DNA of 64,000 nt from an uncultured Anaerococcus sp. (GTDB taxonomy: Bacteria; Bacillota; Clostridia; Tissierellales; Peptoniphilaceae). The first letter of the stretch is position 1. Every line of letters begins with the position of its first letter. The stretch spans positions 17,924-81,923 of the forward strand of contig CALUCE010000009.1 in NCBI GenBank assembly GCA_943914475.1. The letters are read 5' to 3'. Under the pieces are notes generated by a model. It was not told where the DNA came from, made no database searches, and saw only the letters and a program-made list of their open reading frames with translations. Both the position numbers and the translations under genes were made by a program. This document shows, in pieces, positions 16,537 through 25,217 of this stretch.

Positions 16537-17935
16537 TTAAACTCCTCTCAAATCTTTCTGCTGCATTGATAATATCTTTATCCTTGAACCTATCTCCTAC
16601 AAATTGAACAGATCCTGAGATACCCTTTCTAACAGGTAGGGAAATACCACACATACCAGCAAGATTTACTATAACATTAAAACCATCTGACTTAAAATCA
16701 CTCAAAGGATCATCTATATTTTCCCCAAGCTTTGCAGGAAGGTCTATGGTAGTTGGAGTAATTAACATGTCACAAGTTTCAAATACTTCTTCTAGTTCTT
16801 TCTTAATAAGATTTCTTAGCTTAAGTCCTTGCTTGTAGATTCTTTGATCGTCATCAGAAGAAAGATAAAGGGTACCCAAGGCTATCCTTCTTTGTACTTC
16901 TTCACCAAAACCTTCTGACCTATTTTTGATGAATAACTCTTCCATATTCTTATATTCATCAGTTTGATAGCCAAACCTAATTCCATCAAACCTACTAAGG
17001 TTACTTGATACTTCAGAGCTCATCACTACGTTATAGACTTCGTTGGCATACTTAGCATAGGATAATTTTACAGGAACTAGCTCTGCTCCCAATTCTTTTA
17101 GTTTATTTAAGGCAAAATGATAGTCTTCATCTACCTTTTCGTCTACTTGGTAGAGCTCTTTTTCATTTTCTACATAAGCTATTTTTTTACCTGCAAAGTC
17201 ATAGTCTTCTTTGGTAAATTCGTAGTCTGTGATTCTTGCAGTCATATCTTTTTCATCTTTAGAGCTTGTAGCTTCTGCAAAAGTTCTAATATCAGAAACA
17301 TTATTTGCAAGTAGGGATACTTGGTCTAAAGTGTTGGCCATGGAAACAACTCCATACCTACTCATCATAGAATAAGTTGGTTTGTATCCTACTATATTAC
17401 AATAGCTTGCAGGTTGTCTTACAGAACCACCTGTATCAGTTCCTAGAGAAACTAGGACATCTCCCTTCGCTACACTTACTGCAGATCCAGATGAAGATCC
17501 TCCTGGTATTAGACTTTCATCTAGAGGATTTTTAACTGGTCCAAAATATGAAGTTTCAGAAGATCCTCCCATGGCAAATTCATCCATGTTGGTTTTTGCA
17601 ACTATGATAGCATCTTCTTTTAATAAATTTTCTACAACTGTGGCATTGTAAACTGGTTTGTAATTTTCTAGCATCTTTGATGCACAAGTAGTAGGTAATT
17701 CATCATAGGAAATATTATCCTTAACGCTAACAGCTATACCAAATAATTTTCCTAATTCTTCGCCTTTGGCAAGTTTTTCATCAAGTTCTTTTGCCCTAGC
17801 CAAGGCATTTTCTTTATCTATGCTTATATAGGCATTTGTCTTATCATTTTCTAGTTTTTCAATTACTTTTAAAGTGTTATCATAAACACTTACTTCTTTA
17901 TTTTTGTAAGCTTCTATAGTTTTTGAAATATTCAT
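16526..17935 (-). CDS. gatA: Asp-tRNA(Asn)/Glu-tRNA(Gln) amidotransferase subunit A
   Basis: GatA is the glutaminase that supplies ammonia to GatB. With the start at 17935 (AGGAG 5 bases upstream) the protein is 469 residues. The amidase Ser-cisSer-Lys triad is intact: Lys72 in AVSVKDNI, Ser147 in GGSSSGSAVSVA and Ser171 in TDTGGSVRQPA, with the same mutual spacing as the characterised enzyme. It begins 8 bases after gatC and overlaps gatB by 11 bases. Confidence 0.97.
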   Translation of the reverse strand: MNISKTIEAYKNKEVSVYDNTLKVIEKLENDKTNAYISIDKENALARAKELDEKLAKGEELGKLFGIAVSVKDNISYDELPTTCASKMLENYKPVYNATVVENLLKEDAIIVAKTNMDEFAMGGSSETSYFGPVKNPLDESLIPGGSSSGSAVSVAKGDVLVSLGTDTGGSVRQPASYCNIVGYKPTYSMMSRYGVVSMANTLDQVSLLANNVSDIRTFAEATSSKDEKDMTARITDYEFTKEDYDFAGKKIAYVENEKELYQVDEKVDEDYHFALNKLKELGAELVPVKLSYAKYANEVYNVVMSSEVSSNLSRFDGIRFGYQTDEYKNMEELFIKNRSEGFGEEVQRRIALGTLYLSSDDDQRIYKQGLKLRNLIKKELEEVFETCDMLITPTTIDLPAKLGENIDDPLSDFKSDGFNVIVNLAGMCGISLPVRKGISGSVQFVGDRFKDKDIINAAERFERSLNEN

Positions 17936-17943
17936 ACCTTCTC

Positions 17944-18222
17944 CTAAAGTTTCCAATTCAACCTAAAGTATCCATACTCTGTGTCTTTAGCATTTTCCAA
18001 AGCTTTTTCTCTAGGAAGAGATTCTTTAACCTCATCTTCCCTTAAAACTGCCTTATGAGAAGCAATGATCTCTAGCATATCTACTCCACTAGTATCTACT
18101 TCAAAAATTCTTTCTATAAAGTCTGTAACAGTATTATATTTTTTTGCCATTAGTTCTAAATCTTCTTCAGGAACATTTAGATTAGCAAGATTGTATACTC
18201 TTTCTACTTCTTTAACATCCAT
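17944..18222 (-). CDS. gatC: Asp-tRNA(Asn)/Glu-tRNA(Gln) amidotransferase subunit C
   Basis: GatC is the small subunit that holds GatA and GatB together. The start at 18222 follows GGAGG by about 7 bases and gives 92 residues, the family norm. A longer in-frame opening of 38 codons runs back into ligA but has no ribosome binding site. Typical features are the opening VKEVERVYNLANLNVPEEDL and the late block LREDEVKESLPREKALENA. The ATG lies 1 base after the ligA stop. Confidence 0.95.
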   Translation of the reverse strand: MDVKEVERVYNLANLNVPEEDLELMAKKYNTVTDFIERIFEVDTSGVDMLEIIASHKAVLREDEVKESLPREKALENAKDTEYGYFRLNWKL

Positions 18223-18223
18223 T

Positions 18224-20221
18224 TTATCCCTCCAATTCATTGATAAAGTCAAATAAGGCTTCCCCTTCATAAATAGGAACACCAAGCTCTTGGGCCTTAT
18301 CTTTTTTAGAGCCAGGTTTTTCTCCACACAAGACAAGATCTGTATTTTTAGATACTGATGAGGAAACTTTTCCTCCCTTACTTTCTATCAATTCTTTTAA
18401 ATCATCTCTCTTATAATTTTCTATAGTACCTGTAATAACAATCCTTTTATCTTCAAGTTCGGTAGACTTCTTAGTCTCAGGATTTTTAATCTTTATTCCT
18501 TTTGATAAAAGTATGTCTATAGATTCTTTGATATTTTCATCATGGAAGAAGTCAATAATATTATTTGCTATTACTTCTCCTATATCCTCAACTTCTATTA
18601 AACTGTCAAAGTCAGCATTTCTCAAATTTTCAAAAGAACCAAATTTCTCTGCCAAGTCTCTTGCAGTTCTTTCACCAACATTTGGTATACCTATAGCATA
18701 TACGAAATTGTTTAAATTACATTCTTTACTATTTTCTATATTATTTAGTAGGTTGTTGGTTTTTCTTTCCTTAAAACCTTCAAGCTCTATTAAATCATCG
18801 TAGGTCAAATCATAAAGATCATATATTTCTTTTATAGATAAGTCTTGCATAAACTGTTCTATGGTCTTTTCTGACAAACCTTCTATATCCATAGCATTTC
18901 TAGAACAGTAATGTACCATCCTTGCCTGAAGTTGTGGTGTGCATGAAATAGAGTTTGGACAGACTATATGAACATTGCCCTGGATTAACTCTGAAAGACA
19001 ATAAGGACAATGACTAGGTTTTTCTATTTCCTTGGTACCTTCTTGATTTTCATCTACAACTCCAAGTATTTCAGGTATTACATCATTAGACCTTCTGATA
19101 AATACCTTGGATCCGATTTTTACTTTCTTTCTTAATATATCATCATAGTTATTTAAAGTTGCCCTTTGAACTGTAACTCCAGAAAAGTCAACAGGTTCTA
19201 ATAGTGCAGTAGGAGTTACCTTTCCAGTCCTACCTACATTCCACACCACATCTAGTAGGGTTGTAGTATATTCTTCAGCTTCAAACTTATAGGCTATAGA
19301 CCATCGTGGGAATTTATTTGTATAGCCTAAAACTTCTTGGGTCCTTGTATCATTTATCTTTATTACTACACCATCAGTCAAAACATCTATATTTTTTCTT
19401 TCCTCATTAATATAGTCTAATTCTTTAACTATTTCATCAAAAGATTTAACTAGCTTTTTATATGGGAAAGTTGGTATTGACAAATCGTGTAGGTAATCCA
19501 TAAGTTCAACTTCAGACTTGAAGTTTTTATCATTGGTAGGCATAGCATAAAAATATGCAGCCAAATTTCTCTTTCTAGTCTCTTCTGTATTTAAGTTTCT
19601 AATGGCTCCTGCAGCAGCATTTCTTGCATTTTTCAAGGGAATTTCGTATTTTTTATTATACTCTTCCAAAGAAGATAAAGGCATTACAGCCTCACCTTGG
19701 ATTTCCATTAAAGATTTATCTGGTATTCTTTGAGGTATGGATTTAATAGTTAAAACCTGAGCCTTAACCTCTTCTCCTACAAGACCATTACCCCTGGTTG
19801 CTGCAGACTTTAATAGACCATCTTCATAAGTTAAGTTTATAGTCAAACCATCAAACTTATATTCAAGCAAAAATTCAAGCTCTGGTAGAGGGTTATCAGG
19901 ATTATTTTGATTATAAGAAAGTCTTGCTCTCTCACACCTATCTATCCAGGCTTGTAAGTCTTCATGGGACTGGGACTTATCTTGTGAATATAGTCTACTT
20001 ATATGGTAGTGTTTTTCAAACTTATCAAGGATTTGTCCTCCAACCTTTTGAGTTGGAGATCCTTCCAAAACTATCCCAGTTTCTTTTTCCAAATTGACTA
20101 GTTCTTGGTAAATTTCGTCATATTCGCCATCAGAAACTAGGGGTTTATCCAAAGTATAATAATGATAATTTAGTTCATTTATTTTATTTATTAATTCTTT
20201 AATTTCTAGTTTTTTATCCAT
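18224..20221 (-). CDS. ligA: NAD-dependent DNA ligase
   Basis: LigA seals DNA nicks in replication and repair using NAD. The 665-residue protein has the full layout: domain Ia, the adenylation domain with catalytic Lys122 in EYKFDGL, an OB-fold, a four-Cys zinc finger (CPYC and then CPNSISC, around residues 400-420), helix-hairpin-helix repeats (GIPNVGERTARDLAEKFGS) and a C-terminal BRCT domain from about residue 590. The segment that in most LigA proteins reads PMLSLDN is here HISRLYSQDKSQ (residues 73-84), a noticeable divergence. It follows pcrA by 3 bases, a frequent Firmicute pairing. Confidence 0.96.
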   Translation of the reverse strand: MDKKLEIKELINKINELNYHYYTLDKPLVSDGEYDEIYQELVNLEKETGIVLEGSPTQKVGGQILDKFEKHYHISRLYSQDKSQSHEDLQAWIDRCERARLSYNQNNPDNPLPELEFLLEYKFDGLTINLTYEDGLLKSAATRGNGLVGEEVKAQVLTIKSIPQRIPDKSLMEIQGEAVMPLSSLEEYNKKYEIPLKNARNAAAGAIRNLNTEETRKRNLAAYFYAMPTNDKNFKSEVELMDYLHDLSIPTFPYKKLVKSFDEIVKELDYINEERKNIDVLTDGVVIKINDTRTQEVLGYTNKFPRWSIAYKFEAEEYTTTLLDVVWNVGRTGKVTPTALLEPVDFSGVTVQRATLNNYDDILRKKVKIGSKVFIRRSNDVIPEILGVVDENQEGTKEIEKPSHCPYCLSELIQGNVHIVCPNSISCTPQLQARMVHYCSRNAMDIEGLSEKTIEQFMQDLSIKEIYDLYDLTYDDLIELEGFKERKTNNLLNNIENSKECNLNNFVYAIGIPNVGERTARDLAEKFGSFENLRNADFDSLIEVEDIGEVIANNIIDFFHDENIKESIDILLSKGIKIKNPETKKSTELEDKRIVITGTIENYKRDDLKELIESKGGKVSSSVSKNTDLVLCGEKPGSKKDKAQELGVPIYEGEALFDFINELEG

Positions 20222-20224
20222 ATA

Positions 20225-22417
20225 TCACACCTTAACAATTGGAGCATAATCTTGATTTAACTTCTTTAGTCCTTTCTTATCAAAGGCTATTACCAACTCA
20301 TTACCATCATCAGATTCCTTTATTTGGACTATCATTCCTCTTCCCCATTTGCTGTGGTTTACAGTGTCACCTACTTGGAAGACTTTGGATGAAGCTTCCT
20401 TTTTTGAAGCCTTTTTATTCAAGACACTTTCTCTGGTCTTCTCTCTCATATAAACTTCATTGGACTCTTTAGTATATTTGTTGGAAAAAGCAGGAGTGTG
20501 GTAGCTTTGAATCATCTCCAAATCATCTTTTATTTCTTCTATAAATCTTGAAGGCTTATAGTAAACTGGCTGACCATAATTTCTTCTTATTTCAGAACTA
20601 CTTAGGTAGAGTTTTTCTTCCGCCCTTGTTATAGCAACATAAAAGAGTCTTCTTTCTTCTTCCAAATTTCCTTCATCCATGGATCTTTTTGATGGGAAAA
20701 GTCCCTCATCCATGCCAACCACAAAACATACAGGAAACTCCAAGCCCTTGGCTGAGTGTACTGTCATCATAGAAACTGCTTCATTTGATTCTTCAGTCTT
20801 ATCCAAATCTGATAATAATGATAAGTTTTCCAAATAATCATATAACTTATCTTCAGGATTATTTTCTTGGTAATCTGCAGCAGCACTTATAAATTCATTG
20901 ATATTATCTATCCTAGACCTGTTTTCAACAGAGTATGATTTTTCCAAACTTTCTAAGTATCCACTTTTATCAAGAACATCATTTATAAGGTCTACTATCA
21001 AGTAGGAATCTACATTGTTAAATATTTCTTCCAGAGGTTTATAGAACTTATCTGCAAGCTTTATAAGCCTTTGTGGAAGTTCTTGTTTTAAATGTGGATC
21101 TTTTATCATCTCAAGGATTGAACACCCTAGTCTAGATGCTTCTTTTTCCAAATCTTCTATAGACTTTTGACCAATTCCTCTTTTCGGTTCGTTGATAATT
21201 CTTTTTAAGGCTATATCATCTTTTGGGTTAACTAAGATTTTTAAATAAGCTGTAAGGTCTTTTATTTCTTTTCTATCATAGAATTTTAGTCCACCCACAA
21301 CCTTATAATTTATAAGGTTTTTCATTAAACCTTCTTCAAAGTTTCTAGATTGGGCATTGGTCCTATATAAGATTGCTATATCATTAGGAGAATATCCAGA
21401 TTTAATTAAATCTTTTATCTCAGTAACTACAAAATCTGCCTCTTCACTTTCTACAGATGAAGTCTTATAAAAGACTTTTTCTCCTTGCTTTTGATCTGTC
21501 CAAAGTTTCTTATCTTTTCTTTCTATGTTATTTTTTATAAGCTTGTTGGCTATATCTAATATATTGCCCGTAGACCTATAATTTTGTTCAAGTTTTATAA
21601 CCTTGGCATCCTTAAAATCTTTCTCAAAATCTAAAATATTGTTTATATCTGCTCCCCTAAAACTATAGATAGATTGGTCAGCATCCCCTACTACAACAAC
21701 ATTATTATGAACTTTAGCAAAATATTTTATAAGCTCATATTGGCTATTGTTGGTATCTTGGTACTCATCTACATAAACATATTCAAATTTTTCTTGATAA
21801 TATCTAAGGGTTTCTGGTGATTTGGCAAAAAGTACTAGTACCTTTTCTATCAAATCATCAAAGTCTAAAGCATTATATTCAAATTTCTTCTCTTCATACT
21901 TCTTATAAATATTGTAATATTCTTCTTGCTTGGTATAGAAGGTATTAATCCTTGCAAACTCTTCTGGACTTAGAGATTTGTTCTTGCAAAATCCAATAAT
22001 ATTTAGAGCTTCCTTAGGGTTTATTTCATCCTTATAGCCAAGCTCTTTTATAATTTCTTTTACAAGAGTTTTTTGGTCTCCAGTATCATAGATAGTAAAA
22101 TTCTTGTCATATCCTATCTTATCTATATTCATCCTAAGTATTCTTGCACAAATCGAGTGAAAGGTTCCTATCCAAAGGTAGGACACATCTTGGTTTAGCA
22201 TAGAAGAAATTCTAGCCTTCATCTCATTTGCTGCCTTATTGGTAAAAGTTATAGCCAAAATATTTCTAGCATCAACATTTTGGTCAGTTATTTTATGGGC
22301 TATGCTAGTGGTCAAAACTCTAGTTTTTCCACTTCCGGCACCTGCCAAAACTAAAAGTGGCCCTTTGCCATGAAGAACCGCTTCTCTTTGTTTCTCATTT
22401 AAGTTTGATAAGTCCAT
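20225..22417 (-). CDS. pcrA: ATP-dependent DNA helicase PcrA (UvrD/Rep family)
   Basis: PcrA is the 3'-5' superfamily 1A helicase of Gram-positive bacteria for repair and replication restart. Visible motifs are Walker A LAGAGSGKTRVL near residue 30, Walker B YVDEYQDTN, GDADQSIYSFRGAD, and in the second half MMTVHSAKGLEFP and RRLFYVAITRAEEKLY. The C-terminal tail (VGDTVNHSKWGRGMIVQI) is the small domain reported to contact RNA polymerase in this family. I chose the ATG at 22417 (730 residues) because AAAGGA precedes it and the promoter -10 overlaps the earlier in-frame ATG at 22444. It starts the pcrA-ligA-gatCAB unit. Confidence 0.96.
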   Translation of the reverse strand: MDLSNLNEKQREAVLHGKGPLLVLAGAGSGKTRVLTTSIAHKITDQNVDARNILAITFTNKAANEMKARISSMLNQDVSYLWIGTFHSICARILRMNIDKIGYDKNFTIYDTGDQKTLVKEIIKELGYKDEINPKEALNIIGFCKNKSLSPEEFARINTFYTKQEEYYNIYKKYEEKKFEYNALDFDDLIEKVLVLFAKSPETLRYYQEKFEYVYVDEYQDTNNSQYELIKYFAKVHNNVVVVGDADQSIYSFRGADINNILDFEKDFKDAKVIKLEQNYRSTGNILDIANKLIKNNIERKDKKLWTDQKQGEKVFYKTSSVESEEADFVVTEIKDLIKSGYSPNDIAILYRTNAQSRNFEEGLMKNLINYKVVGGLKFYDRKEIKDLTAYLKILVNPKDDIALKRIINEPKRGIGQKSIEDLEKEASRLGCSILEMIKDPHLKQELPQRLIKLADKFYKPLEEIFNNVDSYLIVDLINDVLDKSGYLESLEKSYSVENRSRIDNINEFISAAADYQENNPEDKLYDYLENLSLLSDLDKTEESNEAVSMMTVHSAKGLEFPVCFVVGMDEGLFPSKRSMDEGNLEEERRLFYVAITRAEEKLYLSSSEIRRNYGQPVYYKPSRFIEEIKDDLEMIQSYHTPAFSNKYTKESNEVYMREKTRESVLNKKASKKEASSKVFQVGDTVNHSKWGRGMIVQIKESDDGNELVIAFDKKGLKKLNQDYAPIVKV

Positions 22418-22442
22418 AACACGTCCTTTCTCAATCTTAACC

Positions 22443-22451
22443 ATTATATCA
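22443..22451 (-). promoter_or_regulatory. Extended -10 promoter of pcrA-ligA-gatCAB
   Basis: On the minus strand TGATATAAT has a perfect TATAAT at 22443-22448; TTCTAC at 16 bases is a weak -35. Transcription would start near 22436, between the two candidate pcrA start codons. Confidence 0.6.
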
Positions 22452-22461
22452 TAAAAACAAG

Positions 22462-22485
22462 AGCGTAGAATTTACATTCTACGCT
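22462..22485 (-). terminator. Terminator of yerC
   Basis: AGCGTAGAA pairs perfectly with TTCTACGCT around a six-base loop; on the minus strand CTTGTTTTTATG follows. It begins 6 bases after the yerC stop. Confidence 0.85.
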
Positions 22486-22491
22486 TAGAAG

Positions 22492-22806
22492 TTAATTTTT
22501 ACCTTTTTTTAAATCTTGTTCTATCAAAGCATCTAAAACTAGGTCATATCCATCTGTACCATAGTGCAATGATCTATTAACTCTGGATATGGTAGCTGTT
22601 GATGCTCCTGTTTGTTGTTCAATTTCACTATAGGTTTTTCTTATTTTTAAAAGTTTGGCAACCTGGAGTCTTTGCGATATTGATTGAAGTTCTCTTGCTG
22701 TACATACGTCTTCAAAGAACTTGTAACATTCGTCTATGTCTTTTAACATTAGGATGGCTTGGAAAAGCTCATCAGTTTCTTCACTTCTTAATTTTGATTC
22801 TGTCAT
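22492..22806 (-). CDS. yerC: YerC/YecD family TrpR-like DNA-binding protein
   Basis: This 104-residue protein matches the YerC/YecD family, relatives of the Trp repressor with a helix-turn-helix. The recognition-helix region is TYSEIEQQTGASTATISRVNRSLHYG at about residues 60-85; before it is RELQSISQRLQVAKLL. The family is common in Firmicutes next to pcrA, but its regulatory target is not firmly known to me. It begins 8 bases after fhs and is probably on the fhs transcript. Confidence 0.9.
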   Translation of the reverse strand: MTESKLRSEETDELFQAILMLKDIDECYKFFEDVCTARELQSISQRLQVAKLLKIRKTYSEIEQQTGASTATISRVNRSLHYGTDGYDLVLDALIEQDLKKGKN

Positions 22807-22814
22807 AATTTCTC

Positions 22815-24470
22815 CTAGAATAGTCCTACTATATTATCATTTTCATCTATATCTATACTATAAGCTGCTGGTGTCTTTGGTAGTCCAGGCATAGTCATGA
22901 TATTCTTTGTAATAGCAACCACAAAGCCTGCACCTGCATTTAGTCTAATATCATTAATAGTAATATTATAAGGATCTTTTGGATTTAGATTTTTCGGATC
23001 ATCTGATAGGGAATATTGGGTCTTGGCTATACAAACTGGTAAATCAGAGTAGCCTAGCTTTTCAATCTTTTCAATTTCTCTTTTTGCCTTAAGAGAATAT
23101 TCTACGCCTTCAGCCCTATAGATTTCTTTTGCAATTGTAGATATTTTTTCTTTTATGGATAGACTATCTTCATATAAGTAGTTAAAGTCATTATCTTTTT
23201 CACATAATTTAACAACTTCTTCAGCAAGCTCTATAGCACCTTCTCCACCCTTGGTAAATACTTGGCATTCTATAGCTTTAACACCTAGGTTTTCACTTAA
23301 TTCTTCAAGTTTCTTAAGCTCAGCTTCAGTGTCTGTATCAAATTTATTGATAGCTACTACTATATTTTTGCCGTATTTTTTTAAGTTTTCTATATGAACT
23401 TCTAGGTTGTGGAAGCCTTCTTCTAAGGTTTCTAGGTTTTCATCTGTTATAGCTTTGATATCTTGACCACCGTGGTATTTTAAGGCTCTTACAGATACAA
23501 CTACTACTGTAGCATCTGGTTTTAAACCTGCTTTTCTACATTTGATATCGTAGAACTTTTCTGCACCAAGGTCAGCACCGAATCCTGCTTCTGTTACTAC
23601 ATAGTCAGAAATTCCAAGACCTGTTTTTGTAGCTATGATAGAGTTACAACCATGGGCTATATTTGCAAATGGTCCACCATGGATAATGGCTGGAGTATTT
23701 TCTAGTGTTTGTACAAGGTTAGCTTTCAAAGCTTCTTTCATTATTACAACTACAGAACCAGTAGCCTTAATATCTTCTACTGTAACTGGGTTATTGTCAT
23801 AGTCATAGGCTACGATCATCCTTGAAACTCTTTGTCTAAAGTCTTCAAGATCATTTGATAGGCAGAATACTGCCATCATTTCTGTTGCTACAGTAATATC
23901 AAATCCATCTTGTCTGGTAACACCGTTTGTTTTCTTTCCAAGACCTATTACAACTTCTCTAAGGGCCCTATCATTTAGGTCCACACATCTTTTCCAAAGA
24001 ATATTTGATGGGTCTATGTTTTTTTCGTTACCTTGGTAGATATGGTTATCAAGAATAGCTGCTACAAGATTAACTGCAGTGGTTATAGCATGGAAGTCTC
24101 CTGTAAAGTGTAGGTTTATATCTTCCATTGGTATTACTTGTGAATATCCACCCCCACAAGCTCCACCTTTCATTCCAAAAGAAGGTCCTAGAGATGGCTC
24201 TCTTAGAACAGATACAGATTTTTTGCCAATCTTGTTAAGCCCCATAGATAAACCTATATTCATGGTAGTCTTACCTTCACCAAATGGGGTTGGGTTTATG
24301 GCAGTTACCAATATAAGTTTTGAGTCTTCTTTCTTTTTGTCAGCATATGATAAGTCAATTTTGGCTTTGTAGTTTCCATATTTTTCATATTTTTCGATTG
24401 AAAGATCTTTGGCAATCTTATCAATCTCCTCAATACTTGCCTCTCTGGCAATTTCAATATCTTTCTTCAT
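22815..24470 (-). CDS. fhs: Formate--tetrahydrofolate ligase
   Basis: Fhs makes 10-formyltetrahydrofolate from formate, THF and ATP, feeding one-carbon units to purine and formyl-Met synthesis. The 551-residue length and blocks are typical: the P-loop TPFGEGKTTMNIGL, LREPSLGPSFGMKGGACGGG, NLHFTGDFHAI, and GGPFANIAHGCNS. Early residues carry EIDKIAKDLSI. A strong promoter lies directly upstream. In an anaerobe this enzyme pairs well with a formate-producing ribonucleotide reductase such as the NrdD in this window; that link is inference. Confidence 0.97.
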   Translation of the reverse strand: MKKDIEIAREASIEEIDKIAKDLSIEKYEKYGNYKAKIDLSYADKKKEDSKLILVTAINPTPFGEGKTTMNIGLSMGLNKIGKKSVSVLREPSLGPSFGMKGGACGGGYSQVIPMEDINLHFTGDFHAITTAVNLVAAILDNHIYQGNEKNIDPSNILWKRCVDLNDRALREVVIGLGKKTNGVTRQDGFDITVATEMMAVFCLSNDLEDFRQRVSRMIVAYDYDNNPVTVEDIKATGSVVVIMKEALKANLVQTLENTPAIIHGGPFANIAHGCNSIIATKTGLGISDYVVTEAGFGADLGAEKFYDIKCRKAGLKPDATVVVVSVRALKYHGGQDIKAITDENLETLEEGFHNLEVHIENLKKYGKNIVVAINKFDTDTEAELKKLEELSENLGVKAIECQVFTKGGEGAIELAEEVVKLCEKDNDFNYLYEDSLSIKEKISTIAKEIYRAEGVEYSLKAKREIEKIEKLGYSDLPVCIAKTQYSLSDDPKNLNPKDPYNITINDIRLNAGAGFVVAITKNIMTMPGLPKTPAAYSIDIDENDNIVGLF

Positions 24471-24504
24471 TGCATCTCCTTCTTAATATACTATTGATAA
24501 ATTT

Positions 24505-24533
24505 ATTATAACAGTTAACTAAAGTAAATTCAA
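24505..24533 (-). promoter_or_regulatory. Promoter of fhs-yerC, with an overlapping inverted repeat
   Basis: On the minus strand TTGAAT (24528-24533) is followed after 17 bases by perfect TATAAT (24505-24510). An imperfect inverted repeat, TTAACTAAAGT with ACTTAGTTAA (about 24514-24544 on the plus strand), brackets the -35 and might be an operator. Confidence 0.75.
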
Positions 24534-24560
24534 TACTTAGTTAAAGTGATTGCAAGTTTA

Positions 24561-25217
24561 TTACTTATCTCTATAGTTAAGTTCTATAATATCTAAAAAT
24601 ATTTCACAAAGATTTTCATTTCTTGGTAAAAGTGGTCCATGTAGGTAGGACCCAAAGGTGTTTTTATACCTAAATCCTTCGGTTTTATCCTCACCATTGT
24701 TACCATTTCCAGAAATTACAATACCAAAAGGCTCTACATCATCCCCCAGGTAGGTCACTCCTCCATGATTTTCAAATCCTTGGTAAATTTGTCCAGACCT
24801 ATAGTCTCTTATCTTGATATTTCCTATAAAACGGTTCTTATCTTTTTGATTTTCTGTATGGTAGGAAAAAATTCCCAAACCTTGAATTTTATTGTTGTGT
24901 GCATCATAATAATGTTGGCCCATAAGTTGGTAGCCACCACATATGGCAAGCATTAGCCCACCATCTTCTATAAATTCTATAAGCTTATCTTTTTTGGATT
25001 CCAAATCTTTTTCTACTATGGATTGTTCATAGTCTTGTCCTCCACCAAAGAAAACAAAATCGTACTTATTTGGATCAAATTCATCTTTTAAACTTACTAC
25101 ATCAACTTCTACTTCATAGCCACGTCTTTCTGCATGGTATTTTAAGGCCATAACATTACCTATATCTCCATAGGTATTTAAAAGATTTCCATATAAATGA
25201 CAAATGTTTAATTTCAT
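24561..25217 (-). CDS. gatD: Lipid II isoglutaminyl synthase, glutaminase subunit GatD
   Basis: GatD supplies ammonia to MurT, which amidates the D-Glu of the peptidoglycan stem to D-isoGln. The 218-residue class I glutamine amidotransferase-like protein has its nucleophile Cys93 in LAICGGYQLMG and a conserved His in FGSYLHGPLL near residue 195. GDIGNVMAL near the N-terminus is also typical. It overlaps murT by 4 bases, so the two subunits are translated together. It was once annotated as cobyric acid synthase-like, but the murT neighbour decides the call. Confidence 0.94.
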   Translation of the reverse strand: MKLNICHLYGNLLNTYGDIGNVMALKYHAERRGYEVEVDVVSLKDEFDPNKYDFVFFGGGQDYEQSIVEKDLESKKDKLIEFIEDGGLMLAICGGYQLMGQHYYDAHNNKIQGLGIFSYHTENQKDKNRFIGNIKIRDYRSGQIYQGFENHGGVTYLGDDVEPFGIVISGNGNNGEDKTEGFRYKNTFGSYLHGPLLPRNENLCEIFLDIIELNYRDK

